Shown piece by piece: positions 1-7,716 of a stretch of 64,000 nt of DNA. A program made the position numbers and the translations under genes. The DNA is from Burkholderia sp. MS389 (GTDB lineage: Bacteria; Pseudomonadota; Gammaproteobacteria; Burkholderiales; Burkholderiaceae), in assembly GCF_016899425.1 (NCBI RefSeq), contig NZ_CP045995.1:2666001-2730000 (forward strand), written 5' to 3'. Below the pieces are notes generated by a model. That model did not search any database and was not told the DNA's origin. It saw nothing but the letters and a program-made list of their open reading frames with translations. Each line of letters begins with the position of its first letter. Position 1 is the stretch's first letter.

Positions 1-1
1 C

Positions 2-286
2 GAGGAAGTGCGCCGCGGGATGCTCGACGTGCAGCAGGTGGGCGGCCAGCTGTCGCAGATCATCGCCGAGGTGCAGACGCTCGCGCCGCGCTTCCAGATG
101 GTCAACGAAGGGATGCAGACGCAGGCGAACGGCGCCGAGCAGATCACGCAGGCGCTGTCGCAACTGTCGGAAGCCGCGCAGCAGACGGCCGAGTCGCTGC
201 GCCAGTCGTCGCAGGCGATCGACGACCTGACGCTCGTCGCGAACCAGTTGCGCACCAGCGTGTCGCGCTTCAAGGTCGACGCGTGA
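2..286 (+). CDS. wspA: Methyl-accepting chemotaxis protein, C-terminal end (WspA-like, partial)
   Basis: This is the 3' end of a gene that begins before the window, so only about 94 residues are visible. The sequence is an alanine/glutamine/serine-rich heptad pattern with no charged membrane boundary, typical of the last helix of the MCP cytoplasmic coiled coil. It is followed at once by CheW, CheR, CheW, CheA-REC and CheB genes, the order of the Wsp surface-sensing operon, so it is read as the WspA receptor. The stop overlaps the GTG start of the next gene by 3 nt, implying translational coupling. The ligand-sensing part is outside the window. Confidence 0.85.
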   Translation, partial: EEVRRGMLDVQQVGGQLSQIIAEVQTLAPRFQMVNEGMQTQANGAEQITQALSQLSEAAQQTAESLRQSSQAIDDLTLVANQLRTSVSRFKVDA

Positions 287-795
287 CGCGCGCCGATCCG
301 CAGAACGGCGCGCACGCGCTGTTCCTGATGTTCGAGCTCGACGGCGAGCGTTATGCGCTCGACGCGGCTGGCATCGACGAGGTGCTGCCGCTCGCCATCA
401 TGAAGGCGGTGCCCGGTGCGCCCGACTGGATCGCCGGGCTGCTGATGCGCGGCGGCCAGCCGGTGCCGGTGATCGACGTGCCGATGCTGGCGCTTGGGCG
501 GCGCGCGCAGGCGCTGCGCTCGACGCGGCTCGTGATGGTCCGTCATCGCTCCGGTCACGCCGATGGCGAGCGCACGATCGGCCTGATCGTCGAGCGTGCG
601 ACGCAGACGATGCGGATCGACCGCGCGGCATTCCGCGCCAGCGGCGTCTCGACCGCGCGCACGCGCTGGCTCGGGCGGGTCGCGAACACGCCCGACGGCG
701 TCGTGCAGCAGCTGTCGGTGTCCGACCTGATCGACGACGTGGCGCGCCTGTATCTGTTCGACGGCCCGTCGGGCCACGGAGAGGAATTCGCATGA
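283..795 (+). CDS. wspB: CheW-family coupling protein WspB
   Basis: A 170-residue single-domain CheW protein that should link the WspA receptor to the WspE kinase. The CheW fold is recognisable from the opening strand (FELDGERYALD), the conserved PxWIAGLLMRGGQPVPVIDV segment around residues 47-66, and the following GLIVE strand. The start is GTG, overlapping the wspA stop, and the end overlaps the wspC ATG. The tight packing indicates a single transcript. In other bacteria WspB and WspD are two non-identical CheW proteins that play distinct adaptor roles; that assignment rests on gene order. Confidence 0.88.
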   Translation: MTRADPQNGAHALFLMFELDGERYALDAAGIDEVLPLAIMKAVPGAPDWIAGLLMRGGQPVPVIDVPMLALGRRAQALRSTRLVMVRHRSGHADGERTIGLIVERATQTMRIDRAAFRASGVSTARTRWLGRVANTPDGVVQQLSVSDLIDDVARLYLFDGPSGHGEEFA

Positions 796-2207
796 ACGCG
801 TCCGAATCGCGCTTTCGCGGCTGGTTGCTGCGCGAGACCGGCATCGACGCCGATTCGCTCGGCAACGATTTCCTGATGCGGGCGCTGACGGATCGCGTGC
901 ATGCATTGCAGGCGGACGGCGAGCGCGTGCCGTCGGCCGCGCGCCCGCCCGTCACGCCGGAAGCGCTCGACGCGTACTGGCAGCAGCTCAACGCGTCGGC
1001 CGACGAACGGCGCGCGCTGATCGAGCTGTTCGTCGTCCCGGAAACGTGGTTCTTCCGCGACCGCGAAGCGTTCGCGACGCTCGCGCGGCAGGCCGCCGAA
1101 CGGGTCGCCGCGATGCCCGGCCGCGTGATCCGCGTGCTGAGCGCGCCGTGCTCGACGGGCGAGGAGCCGTATTCGGCGGCGATGGCGTTGCTGGATGCGG
1201 GGCTCGAGCCGGCGAACTTCGCGATCGACGCGATCGACCTCAGCGCACGCGCGATCGAACAGGCGCGGCTCGGCTGTTACGGGCGCAATGCGTTCCGCGG
1301 GACGGCGACGGAGTTCCGTACGCGGTATTTCACGCCGACCCGCGACGGCTGGCTGCTCGACGAGCGCGTGCGCGCGTGCGTGCAGTTCAGTCACGCGAAC
1401 CTCGTCGAACCGGTGGCCGACAACGGCATTCGCTACGACTTCGTGTTCTGCCGCAACGTGCTGATCTATTTCGACCGCGATGCGCAGGATCGCGCGATCC
1501 GCTCGCTCGACGCGCGTCTTGCCGACGACGGCATGCTGTTCGTCGGGCCGGCGGAGACGGGCGTCGCGATGCGGCACGGGATGCGCTCGGCGCGCGTGCC
1601 GCTCGCGTTCGCGTTTCATCGCGAGCCGGCCGGTGCGGCGGCCGATGCAGGCGCGGCCCGGTCGGTTGCGCCGCTGTCCGCGGCGGCGCCGGACCGGCGC
1701 GCGGAGCGCTTCACGGTCGCACCGCTCGCCGCGCCGCGCCCGGTGGTGGCCGTCGCGCCGCCGGGCTGGCTCGGCGACGTGCGCCAGCCGTTCGCGGCGG
1801 CGCCGGCCTTACAGGCTGCCGCAGTCGACGCGCGGGCCTCTCTGGCGGCGGCGACCGCCGTGGCGGCCGCCCCGGCCTACGACGGGATCGCGCCGACGAT
1901 CGACGATGCGCCGACGCTGGAGGATGCGCAGGCCCTGGCGAACGCGGGCGCGTTCGACGAGGCCGAGCGCGTGCTCGCGCAGTTCTCGGCGCGCGTCGGC
2001 CCGCATGCCGATGCGTTCTACCTGAACGGACTGATCGCGGATGCGCGCGGCCGCGCCGCGGAAGCGAGCGACTTCTACCGGAAGGCGCTGTACCTGCGCC
2101 CCACGCATCACGAGGCGCTGACGCATCTCGCGACGCTGCTCGACGTCGGCGGCGATCGCGCGGGCGCGCAATGGCTGCTCGAACGCGCCCGGCGTTCGGC
2201 CGGCTGA
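792..2207 (+). CDS. wspC: CheR-type MCP methyltransferase with TPR tail, WspC
   Basis: A 471-residue chemoreceptor glutamate methyltransferase using S-adenosylmethionine. The N-terminal CheR domain contains the SAM-binding PCSTGEEPYSAAM motif near residue 115 and the FCRNVLIYFD motif near residue 220. A low-complexity Ala/Pro linker (about 285-360) leads to a C-terminal TPR region (about 375-465, with YLNGLIADARGR and the YRKALYLRPTHHEALTHLA repeat), the arrangement expected of WspC. It starts 4 nt inside wspB. The gene is intact; a transposable element begins about 45 nt after its stop and separates it from wspD. Confidence 0.92.
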   Translation: MNASESRFRGWLLRETGIDADSLGNDFLMRALTDRVHALQADGERVPSAARPPVTPEALDAYWQQLNASADERRALIELFVVPETWFFRDREAFATLARQAAERVAAMPGRVIRVLSAPCSTGEEPYSAAMALLDAGLEPANFAIDAIDLSARAIEQARLGCYGRNAFRGTATEFRTRYFTPTRDGWLLDERVRACVQFSHANLVEPVADNGIRYDFVFCRNVLIYFDRDAQDRAIRSLDARLADDGMLFVGPAETGVAMRHGMRSARVPLAFAFHREPAGAAADAGAARSVAPLSAAAPDRRAERFTVAPLAAPRPVVAVAPPGWLGDVRQPFAAAPALQAAAVDARASLAAATAVAAAPAYDGIAPTIDDAPTLEDAQALANAGAFDEAERVLAQFSARVGPHADAFYLNGLIADARGRAAEASDFYRKALYLRPTHHEALTHLATLLDVGGDRAGAQWLLERARRSAG

Positions 2208-2250
2208 CACGACGACGGGAAATGGGACCGACACCGCGATGACCAGAGGA

Positions 2251-2400
2251 ACCCTTGACGTCCTCCTCCGCCTAAAGGCGGAAGATTCCCACACCTGGCG
2301 ATGCACGTCCGCATCGGAGAATGTTCAGCGCAGCGTTGGTATCTCGATCATGCTCGACACCACAGTCACTGCAGGTCCACTCTCTTATTCTCAGTCCCGC
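2251..2400 (-). ncRNA. Candidate omega-RNA region at the right end of copy A
   Basis: In characterised TnpB elements the guide RNA scaffold overlaps the 3' end of tnpB and runs to the right end, with the guide taken from host DNA just outside. Here the corresponding stretch contains the hairpin TCCGCCT-AA-AGGCGGA at 2267-2282 and the conserved tail that reads AGGAGGACGTCAAGGGT on the minus strand. The guide would then come from the wspC-tnpB junction below position 2251. The upstream limit is a guess; only the terminal hairpin and tail are directly visible. Confidence 0.35.
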
Positions 2401-3324
2401 GATACCTTTCGGCCGCGTCGTGCTGGCTTGCGACCCGCACGCCGAACAGGACTGGGTCGAACCGCTTTCGTCGACTTCCTCGAACGTGACTCCGTGCGCG
2501 ATCGCTTTGTAGCGGAGCTTGTTTCGGAAGGACGACCAGGACGCGTCGTAGACGCTCTTCGCCATCCTGGTTCTGGCAAGTTTGACGGCAGATACGTTGC
2601 CGACCGCGATGTAATCGAAGCGCCACACCAGCTCGAGCGCGAGCTTGTGCTGGAAATCGGCTCGGGCGTTCGCGACCTTGGCGTGCAGCTTCGCGATATG
2701 TCGCTTGTGCTTTCGTGCTCGCTGCGCTTTCGCCAGCTTTTCCGCCGCTCGTCGACCGAACTGGTCATTGGGCAGCTTCTCGCCCGTCGAAAGTGTGGCG
2801 AAGTCTTTCAAGCCGAGATCGATGCCGACGCCGGAACGGATCGGGCGGGCCTGAACATCGGGTATCTCGATCACGATGTTGAGAAACCAGTTGCCACGCG
2901 CATCCTGCGCAAAGTTGGTTCCATCCCTGATCTTGCCTTCGGGAAGCGTTCGGCTGTTGAACACGCGAAACGTGTTGCCAGCGAAACGGAACGCGTCACC
3001 CTCGCGCTTCAGGTCACGGCCCTTCAGCGGCACCCAGCCCAGCGATTTCCTGCCGCGATAGCGCAGGTAGGGCCGACGGTGCTGGCTGCGCGACTTCGCG
3101 TATTGCTCGCACGTCGCGTTGACCGTGCCGGAATGGATGCCAAGCGCCTTGCTGCTCCCCGTCGTCAGCACGTTCAGATCGAATCCCGTCGGCCACTTCT
3201 TGCCCCACTTGAGCGCGTGCTTCTGCGTGTCGTTGCAGAAGTTCCAGACGTAGTTCACCGCACGGCTCTGCTTGTTGAGCAGTCCGTTGAGCGACTTCAC
3301 CCGGTAGCGGTAGACAAGGATCAT
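2272..3324 (-). CDS. tnpB: TnpB RNA-guided nuclease-like protein, copy A
   Basis: A 350-residue IS605 OrfB/TnpB protein. RuvC motif I is GIDLG with Asp169; the zinc ribbon is CSACG (Cys293, Cys296) with CSDCG (Cys318, Cys321); RuvC III is HDRDTNAA (Asp326/Asp328). The usual second catalytic glutamate in the IVxEDLN-like strand is replaced: the strand reads YIAVGNVS with Gly242. A glutamate occurs 44 residues later in EVDES (Glu286), resembling the rearranged site described for Fanzors and a TnpB subset. The stop TAG lies in the loop of the right-end hairpin. About 16 residue differences separate it from copy B. Known TnpB proteins cut DNA using an omega-RNA from the element's right end. Confidence 0.92.
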   Translation of the reverse strand: MILVYRYRVKSLNGLLNKQSRAVNYVWNFCNDTQKHALKWGKKWPTGFDLNVLTTGSSKALGIHSGTVNATCEQYAKSRSQHRRPYLRYRGRKSLGWVPLKGRDLKREGDAFRFAGNTFRVFNSRTLPEGKIRDGTNFAQDARGNWFLNIVIEIPDVQARPIRSGVGIDLGLKDFATLSTGEKLPNDQFGRRAAEKLAKAQRARKHKRHIAKLHAKVANARADFQHKLALELVWRFDYIAVGNVSAVKLARTRMAKSVYDASWSSFRNKLRYKAIAHGVTFEEVDESGSTQSCSACGSQASTTRPKGIAGLRIREWTCSDCGVEHDRDTNAALNILRCGRASPGVGIFRL

Positions 3325-3378
3325 GCCGGTGATCCTAACTCGTGGAAGAAGCTGCCTGTCAACAGCACGCCTTTCCTT

Positions 3379-3396
3379 CCCGCCATCAATGGCGGG
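3379..3396 (-). repeat. Left-end subterminal hairpin of tnpB element copy A
   Basis: CCCGCCA / TGGCGGG form a 7-bp stem with a TCAA loop, 8-12 nt inside the left end. Copy B has a hairpin in the same place with a different stem sequence (31083-31102). Such imperfect hairpins are the TnpA recognition sites of IS200/IS605 elements. Confidence 0.7.
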
Positions 3397-3416
3397 GTCT
3401 CTCGGAGAAAATTCTG

Positions 3417-4127
3417 ATGAACCGCGCCGCTGCCACTGACGACGCGACGCTCGACGTCGACGATTGCTGGAACCGGATCGGCACGCGCGGCGACCGCTCG
3501 TGCGAGCGGCTGAACGACTGCCTGCGCTGCCTGAACTGCCCGGTCTACGCGTCGCACGCGGCGAAGCTGCTCGAGCGTCCGCTCGACGTGGCCGAGATGG
3601 CGGACGTCACGCGCCGTATGAGTGCGCTCGGCACGGCGCGCGCGGGCGACGACGACGGCGATACGCGCCATGCGGCGCTCGCGTTCCGGGTGGCCGACGA
3701 ATGGCTCGCGCTGCCGATCGGCGTGCTGCGCGAGATCGCCGGCACGCGCCCGATCCACTCGCTGCCGTATCGCCGCCATTCGGCCGTGCGCGGCGTGGTC
3801 AACATCCGCGGCACGCTGCGCATCGCGATCTCGATCGGCGCGCTGCTCGGCCTCGATGCCGGCAAGGCCGGCAACGGCGGGGGCGGAGGCGACGGCCGTT
3901 TCACGCGGCTGCTGGTGGCCGCGCATCAGGGCGAACCGGTCGTGTTTCCGGTCGACGAAGTCGAGGGCGTGCTGCGCTTCGGCGCGTCCGACTGGGTGCC
4001 GGTGCCTGCGACGGTCGGGCGCGCGAGCGCCGGCCTGTCGCGCGGCGTGCTGTCGTGGCGCGGCAAGTCGGTGGGGCTGCTCGACGACGATCGTCTGTTC
4101 GATGCCGTGACGCGGAGCATGCGATGA
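3417..4127 (+). CDS. wspD: CheW-family coupling protein WspD
   Basis: A 236-residue second CheW protein of the Wsp complex. It opens with the cysteine-rich stretch CWNRIG...CERLNDCLRCLNCPVY characteristic of WspD N-termini, followed by a CheW domain (about residues 75-235; FRVADEWLALPIGVLRE and VRGVVNIRGTLRIAI). The ATG at 3417 is chosen because it has GGAG 9 nt upstream and because upstream in-frame codons lie inside the transposable element. The element end directly abuts this ribosome-binding site, so translation should persist while transcription from wspA-C may be affected. The stop overlaps the wspE ATG. Confidence 0.9.
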   Translation: MNRAAATDDATLDVDDCWNRIGTRGDRSCERLNDCLRCLNCPVYASHAAKLLERPLDVAEMADVTRRMSALGTARAGDDDGDTRHAALAFRVADEWLALPIGVLREIAGTRPIHSLPYRRHSAVRGVVNIRGTLRIAISIGALLGLDAGKAGNGGGGGDGRFTRLLVAAHQGEPVVFPVDEVEGVLRFGASDWVPVPATVGRASAGLSRGVLSWRGKSVGLLDDDRLFDAVTRSMR

Positions 4128-6439
4128 GCGGCGATGACGACCTGAGCCACCTGTCGCTGCTCGAGCTGTATCGCGAGGAGACGCGTACGCAGACCCAGGC
4201 GCTGTCGGAGCGGCTGCTCGCGCTCGAATCGGGCGAGCCCGATTCCGTCGCGCTCGAGGCGTGCATGCGCGCCGCGCATTCGCTGAAGGGCGCCGCGCGC
4301 ATCGTCGGCGTGCCGCTCGGCGTCGAGATCGCCGGGCGGATGGAGGAATGCTTCGTCGCCGCGCAGGCCGGCACGATCGCACTGACGGCCACGCACGTCG
4401 ACGTACTGCTGGCCGGCGTCGATTTGCTGGTGCGCGTCGGCGATCCGCAGGGGCAACCCGTGTCGCAGGCCGAGATCGACGTGTTCGCGGCGGCGCTGAC
4501 GGGCGCCGACGGCGCGCAGACGATGCAGGCGCCGGCCGCCGTGCCGCCGCCGGTGCCGATGCCGCCGTCGTTCGTGCCGTATCGCGATCACGACGGCGCC
4601 GCGAACGAGCCGGTCGGCGCGAGCGCCGCGGTGCCGCCGCTCGCCGTGTCGAGCCCGGTGCCCGATCCGGTCCAGGCCGGCCGGGTGGCGGGCGCCGGCG
4701 CGATGCGCCGCGTGCGCGCCGATACGCTGAACCGGCTGCTGAGCCTGTCCGGCGAATCGCTGGTCGAATCGCGCTGGCTCAAGCCGTTCGCCGAATCGAT
4801 GCTGCGCGTGAAGCGCGCGCAGCGCGACGCGGCCCGTTCGCTCGACCTGATGGTCGAGCAGTTCGCCGACGAGCTCGACGACGGCATGCTCGCGTCGATG
4901 AACGAAGTGCGGCACATGCTCAACGACCTGCAGCGCTCGCTCGCCGAGCGCATGGACGAATTCGACCGCTTCGAGCGGCGCAGCACGCATATCGCCGAGC
5001 AGCTGTACGACGAGGCGCTGCAGTGCCGGATGCGGCCGTTCGGCGACGCGACGCGCGCGTATCCGCGCATCGTCCGCGATCTCGCGCGCTCGCTCGGCAA
5101 GCAGGTGCGTTTCTCGATCGTCGGCGAAGGCACGCAGGTCGATCGCGACATCCTCGACCTGCTCGACGCGCCGCTCGGCCACCTGCTGCGCAACGCGATC
5201 GACCATGGCGTCGATTCGCCCGACGCGCGGCGCGCGCGCGGCAAGCCGGCCGAGGCGAGCGTCACGCTCGAGGCGCGCCACAGCGCCGGCTCGCTGCTCG
5301 TCAGCGTGATCGACGACGGGCCGGGCGTCGACATGGACGCGCTGCGCGCGGCCGTCGTGCGCCAGCGCCTGACCGACGACGAGACGGCCGCGCGGCTGTC
5401 CGACCCCGAACTGCTCGAATTCCTGCTGCTGCCGGGCTTCTCGATGCGCGATGCGGTGACCGACGTATCGGGGCGCGGCGTCGGCCTCGACGCGGTGCAG
5501 GAGATGGTGCGCGGCGTGCGCGGCGCGGTGCGGATCTTCAACGAGCCGGGCGCCGGCATGCGCTTCGTGCTGCAGTTGCCGCTCACGCTGTCGGTGATCC
5601 GCAGCCTGCTCGTCGAGGTCGGCGGCGAGCCGTATGCGTTCCCGCTCGCCCACGTGCGCCGCACGCTCGAGCTTTCGCACGACGACATCGACGTGCTCGA
5701 AGGGCAGCCGCATTTTCCGTTCGACGGCCGGCGCGCGGGCCTCGTCGCCGCGCACCAGCTGCTCGACGCGGGCGAACCCGACGTGACCCGTGCCAGCACG
5801 GCGGTCGTGGTCGTCGGCGCCGAACCCGAGCTGTACGGCGTCGCGGTCGACCGCTTCCTCGGCGAACGGATGCTCGTCGTGCAGCCGCTCGACAGCCGCC
5901 TGCACAAGATCCAGAACATCGCGGCCGGCGCGTTGCTCGAGAACGGCGACCCGGTGCTGATCGTCGACGTCGAGGACCTGATCCGCTCGGTCGACAAGCT
6001 CGTGCGCGGCGGCCAGCTCGCGCGGGTCACGCGCGATCCGCAGCTCGCGCTGGCCGACCGGCGCCGCCGCGTGCTCGTCGTCGACGATTCGCTGACGGTG
6101 CGCGAGCTCGAACGCAAGCTGCTGGAAAAGCGCGGCTACGACGTGACGGTCGCGGTCGACGGGATGGAAGGGTGGAACGCGGTGCGCAGCGATGCGTTCG
6201 ATCTCGTCGTGACCGACGTCGACATGCCGCGCATGGACGGGATCGAACTCGTCACGCTGATCAAGGGCGACCCGATGCTCAAGCGGGTGCCGGTGATGAT
6301 CGTGTCGTACAAGGATCGCGACGAGGATCGCCGCCGCGGGCTCGATGCCGGCGCCGACTACTACCTCGCGAAGAGCAGCTTTCACGACGAAGCGCTGCTC
6401 GACGCCGTGCACGACCTGATCGGGGACGCACGCGCATGA
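4124..6439 (+). CDS. wspE: Hybrid CheA histidine kinase with receiver domain, WspE
   Basis: A 771-residue kinase of the Wsp pathway. Order: Hpt domain with phospho-accepting His52 in AHSLKGAAR; a Pro/Ala linker (about 125-185); dimerisation helices; HATPase with HLLRNAIDHG, DDGPGVD and GRGVGLD; a CheW-like regulatory domain; and a C-terminal receiver with VVDDS and the phospho-acceptor Asp in VVTDVDMPRMDG. In Pseudomonas WspE phosphorylates WspR (a diguanylate cyclase) and WspF. No WspR gene follows here, so the output partner must be encoded elsewhere. The start overlaps the wspD stop (ATGA) and the end overlaps wspF. Confidence 0.93.
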   Translation: MSGDDDLSHLSLLELYREETRTQTQALSERLLALESGEPDSVALEACMRAAHSLKGAARIVGVPLGVEIAGRMEECFVAAQAGTIALTATHVDVLLAGVDLLVRVGDPQGQPVSQAEIDVFAAALTGADGAQTMQAPAAVPPPVPMPPSFVPYRDHDGAANEPVGASAAVPPLAVSSPVPDPVQAGRVAGAGAMRRVRADTLNRLLSLSGESLVESRWLKPFAESMLRVKRAQRDAARSLDLMVEQFADELDDGMLASMNEVRHMLNDLQRSLAERMDEFDRFERRSTHIAEQLYDEALQCRMRPFGDATRAYPRIVRDLARSLGKQVRFSIVGEGTQVDRDILDLLDAPLGHLLRNAIDHGVDSPDARRARGKPAEASVTLEARHSAGSLLVSVIDDGPGVDMDALRAAVVRQRLTDDETAARLSDPELLEFLLLPGFSMRDAVTDVSGRGVGLDAVQEMVRGVRGAVRIFNEPGAGMRFVLQLPLTLSVIRSLLVEVGGEPYAFPLAHVRRTLELSHDDIDVLEGQPHFPFDGRRAGLVAAHQLLDAGEPDVTRASTAVVVVGAEPELYGVAVDRFLGERMLVVQPLDSRLHKIQNIAAGALLENGDPVLIVDVEDLIRSVDKLVRGGQLARVTRDPQLALADRRRRVLVVDDSLTVRELERKLLEKRGYDVTVAVDGMEGWNAVRSDAFDLVVTDVDMPRMDGIELVTLIKGDPMLKRVPVMIVSYKDRDEDRRRGLDAGADYYLAKSSFHDEALLDAVHDLIGDARA

Positions 6440-7455
6440 ACATCGGCATCGTCAACGACCTGCCGCTGGCCGTCGAGGCGCTGCGCCGCGTGATCGCGCT
6501 GCGCGCGGACCATCGCGTGCTGTGGGTCGCGACCGACGGCGACGAGGCGGTGGATTTCTGCGTCGCGCATCCGCCCGACGTCGTGCTGATGGATCTCGTG
6601 ATGCCGAAGGTCGACGGCGTCGCCGCGACGCGCCGGATCATGGCGCGCGCGCCGTGCGCGATCCTGATCGTGACGGCGAGCGTCAGCGCGAACACGTCGT
6701 CGGTGTACGAGGCGATGGGCGCCGGCGCGCTCGACGCGGTCGATACGCCGACGCTCGCGCTCGGGCTGTCGACCGACGCGTCGCCGCAGGCGCTGCTCGC
6801 GAAGATCGACCAGATCGGCCGGCTGCTCGAAAGCCGCAGCGCGGCACTCGTGCCGCCGGGGCCGACGCCCGCGCGCGGACAGCCGACGCTCGTCGCGATC
6901 GGCGCGTCGGCGGGCGGGCCGACCGCGCTCACCGCGCTGCTGCGCGCGCTGCCGGCGGATTTTCCGGCCGCGATCGTGATCGTCCAGCACGTCGACCAGG
7001 CCTTCGCGTACGGGATGGCCGAATGGCTCGACGGCTATACGCGGCTGCCGGTGCGCGTCGCGCGGCAGGGCAGCATGCCGGAAGCCGGCACGGTGCTGCT
7101 CGCGGCGACCAACGACCATCTGATGCTGTCGCCGCGCGGTGTGCTCGGCTATACGCGGCATCCGGTCGAAACGCCGTACCGGCCGTCGATCGACGTGTTC
7201 TTCAACAGCGTCGCGGACGGCTGGCAGGGTGACGCGCTAGGCGTGCTGCTGACGGGCATGGGACGCGACGGCGCGCTCGGCCTGAAGGCGATGCGGGCGA
7301 AGGGCTGCTACACGATCGCGCAGGACGAGGCGACCAGCGCCGTGTACGGGATGCCGAAGGCGGCCGCGGCGGTCGGCGCGGCGTCGGCGATCCTGCCGCT
7401 CGAACAGATCGCGCCGCAGTTGATCGCGCGGATCGCGCTCGCGCCGCGCGACTGA
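6436..7455 (+). CDS. wspF: CheB-type receptor methylesterase WspF
   Basis: A 339-residue response-regulator methylesterase that removes methyl groups from WspA and damps signalling. The receiver holds the phospho-acceptor Asp53 in LMDLVMPK; the C-terminal esterase has the catalytic Ser in GASAGGPTA, His in VQHVDQ and Asp in LLTGMGRDGA. It is the last gene of the visible operon. Loss of WspF in other species locks the pathway on and gives wrinkly colonies. Downstream there is no GGDEF gene but a fluoride riboswitch unit on the same strand. Confidence 0.93.
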   Translation: MNIGIVNDLPLAVEALRRVIALRADHRVLWVATDGDEAVDFCVAHPPDVVLMDLVMPKVDGVAATRRIMARAPCAILIVTASVSANTSSVYEAMGAGALDAVDTPTLALGLSTDASPQALLAKIDQIGRLLESRSAALVPPGPTPARGQPTLVAIGASAGGPTALTALLRALPADFPAAIVIVQHVDQAFAYGMAEWLDGYTRLPVRVARQGSMPEAGTVLLAATNDHLMLSPRGVLGYTRHPVETPYRPSIDVFFNSVADGWQGDALGVLLTGMGRDGALGLKAMRAKGCYTIAQDEATSAVYGMPKAAAAVGAASAILPLEQIAPQLIARIALAPRD

Positions 7456-7540
7456 CCGCGCATCGGGCAGGCGCCGTCGTTGCGTGGTGCGCCGGCGCTG
7501 CATTGCATGCGTGGCGCGGCGTCGCGTACAATTGCGGCCT

Positions 7541-7635
7541 GCGGAGATGGCATGCCTCCCTGCGGTCGTTCCCGGCGCGTGGCGCGCGGTGCGGCCCTCA
7601 ACCGCCGGTTTGCCCGGCTGATGATGCCTGCGTGT
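7541..7635 (+). promoter_or_regulatory. Fluoride riboswitch (crcB motif)
   Basis: The stretch starts GGAGATGGCATGCCTCC, continues through a variable GC-rich arm, then AACCGCC and GGCTGATGATGCCTGCG. These are the recognised conserved blocks of the crcB/fluoride riboswitch, including the pseudoknot-forming GGCAT...ATGCC pairing and the GCTGATGATGCCT 3' block. It lies 80 nt before a CLC-type channel gene, a known target of this riboswitch. Fluoride binding should turn expression on. I judged this by motif memory, not by a covariance model. Confidence 0.88.
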
Positions 7636-7716
7636 TCCTGGGTCGTCAGGAGGTCGCAGGCCGTCCATCCGGTATTCTGCCGCCCAGGTTTTGATGTTCT
7701 GTCGAATCTGGAAATC

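Larger units (their letters stand above)
2251..3407 (-). mobile_element. tnpB-only IS200/IS605 (IS1341-type) element, copy A
   Basis: The limits come from comparison with the second copy at about 29957-31112. Left of position 2251 and right of about 3407 the two loci share no similarity, while between them they are nearly identical. No tnpA is present, so the element needs an outside TnpA to move. Each end carries a short subterminal hairpin, as is usual for IS200/IS605. No target duplication is seen, also normal for this family. It lies between wspC and wspD in antisense orientation. The left end (upstream of tnpB) abuts the sequence GGAG that now serves wspD. Exact termini are uncertain by several bases. 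Confidence 0.85.

Noticed and set aside
2245-2260. A target-site duplication around the tnpB elements
   Set aside because: The flanks show short GAGGA and GGAG matches, but IS200/IS605 elements do not duplicate targets; the match is better explained by a shared Shine-Dalgarno-like target.
3926-6412. An 828-codon open frame on the minus strand opposite wspD-wspE
   Set aside because: It is the antisense of well-supported Wsp genes; high G+C content creates long frames. It is His/Arg/Glu-rich with no family motif or ribosome-binding site.
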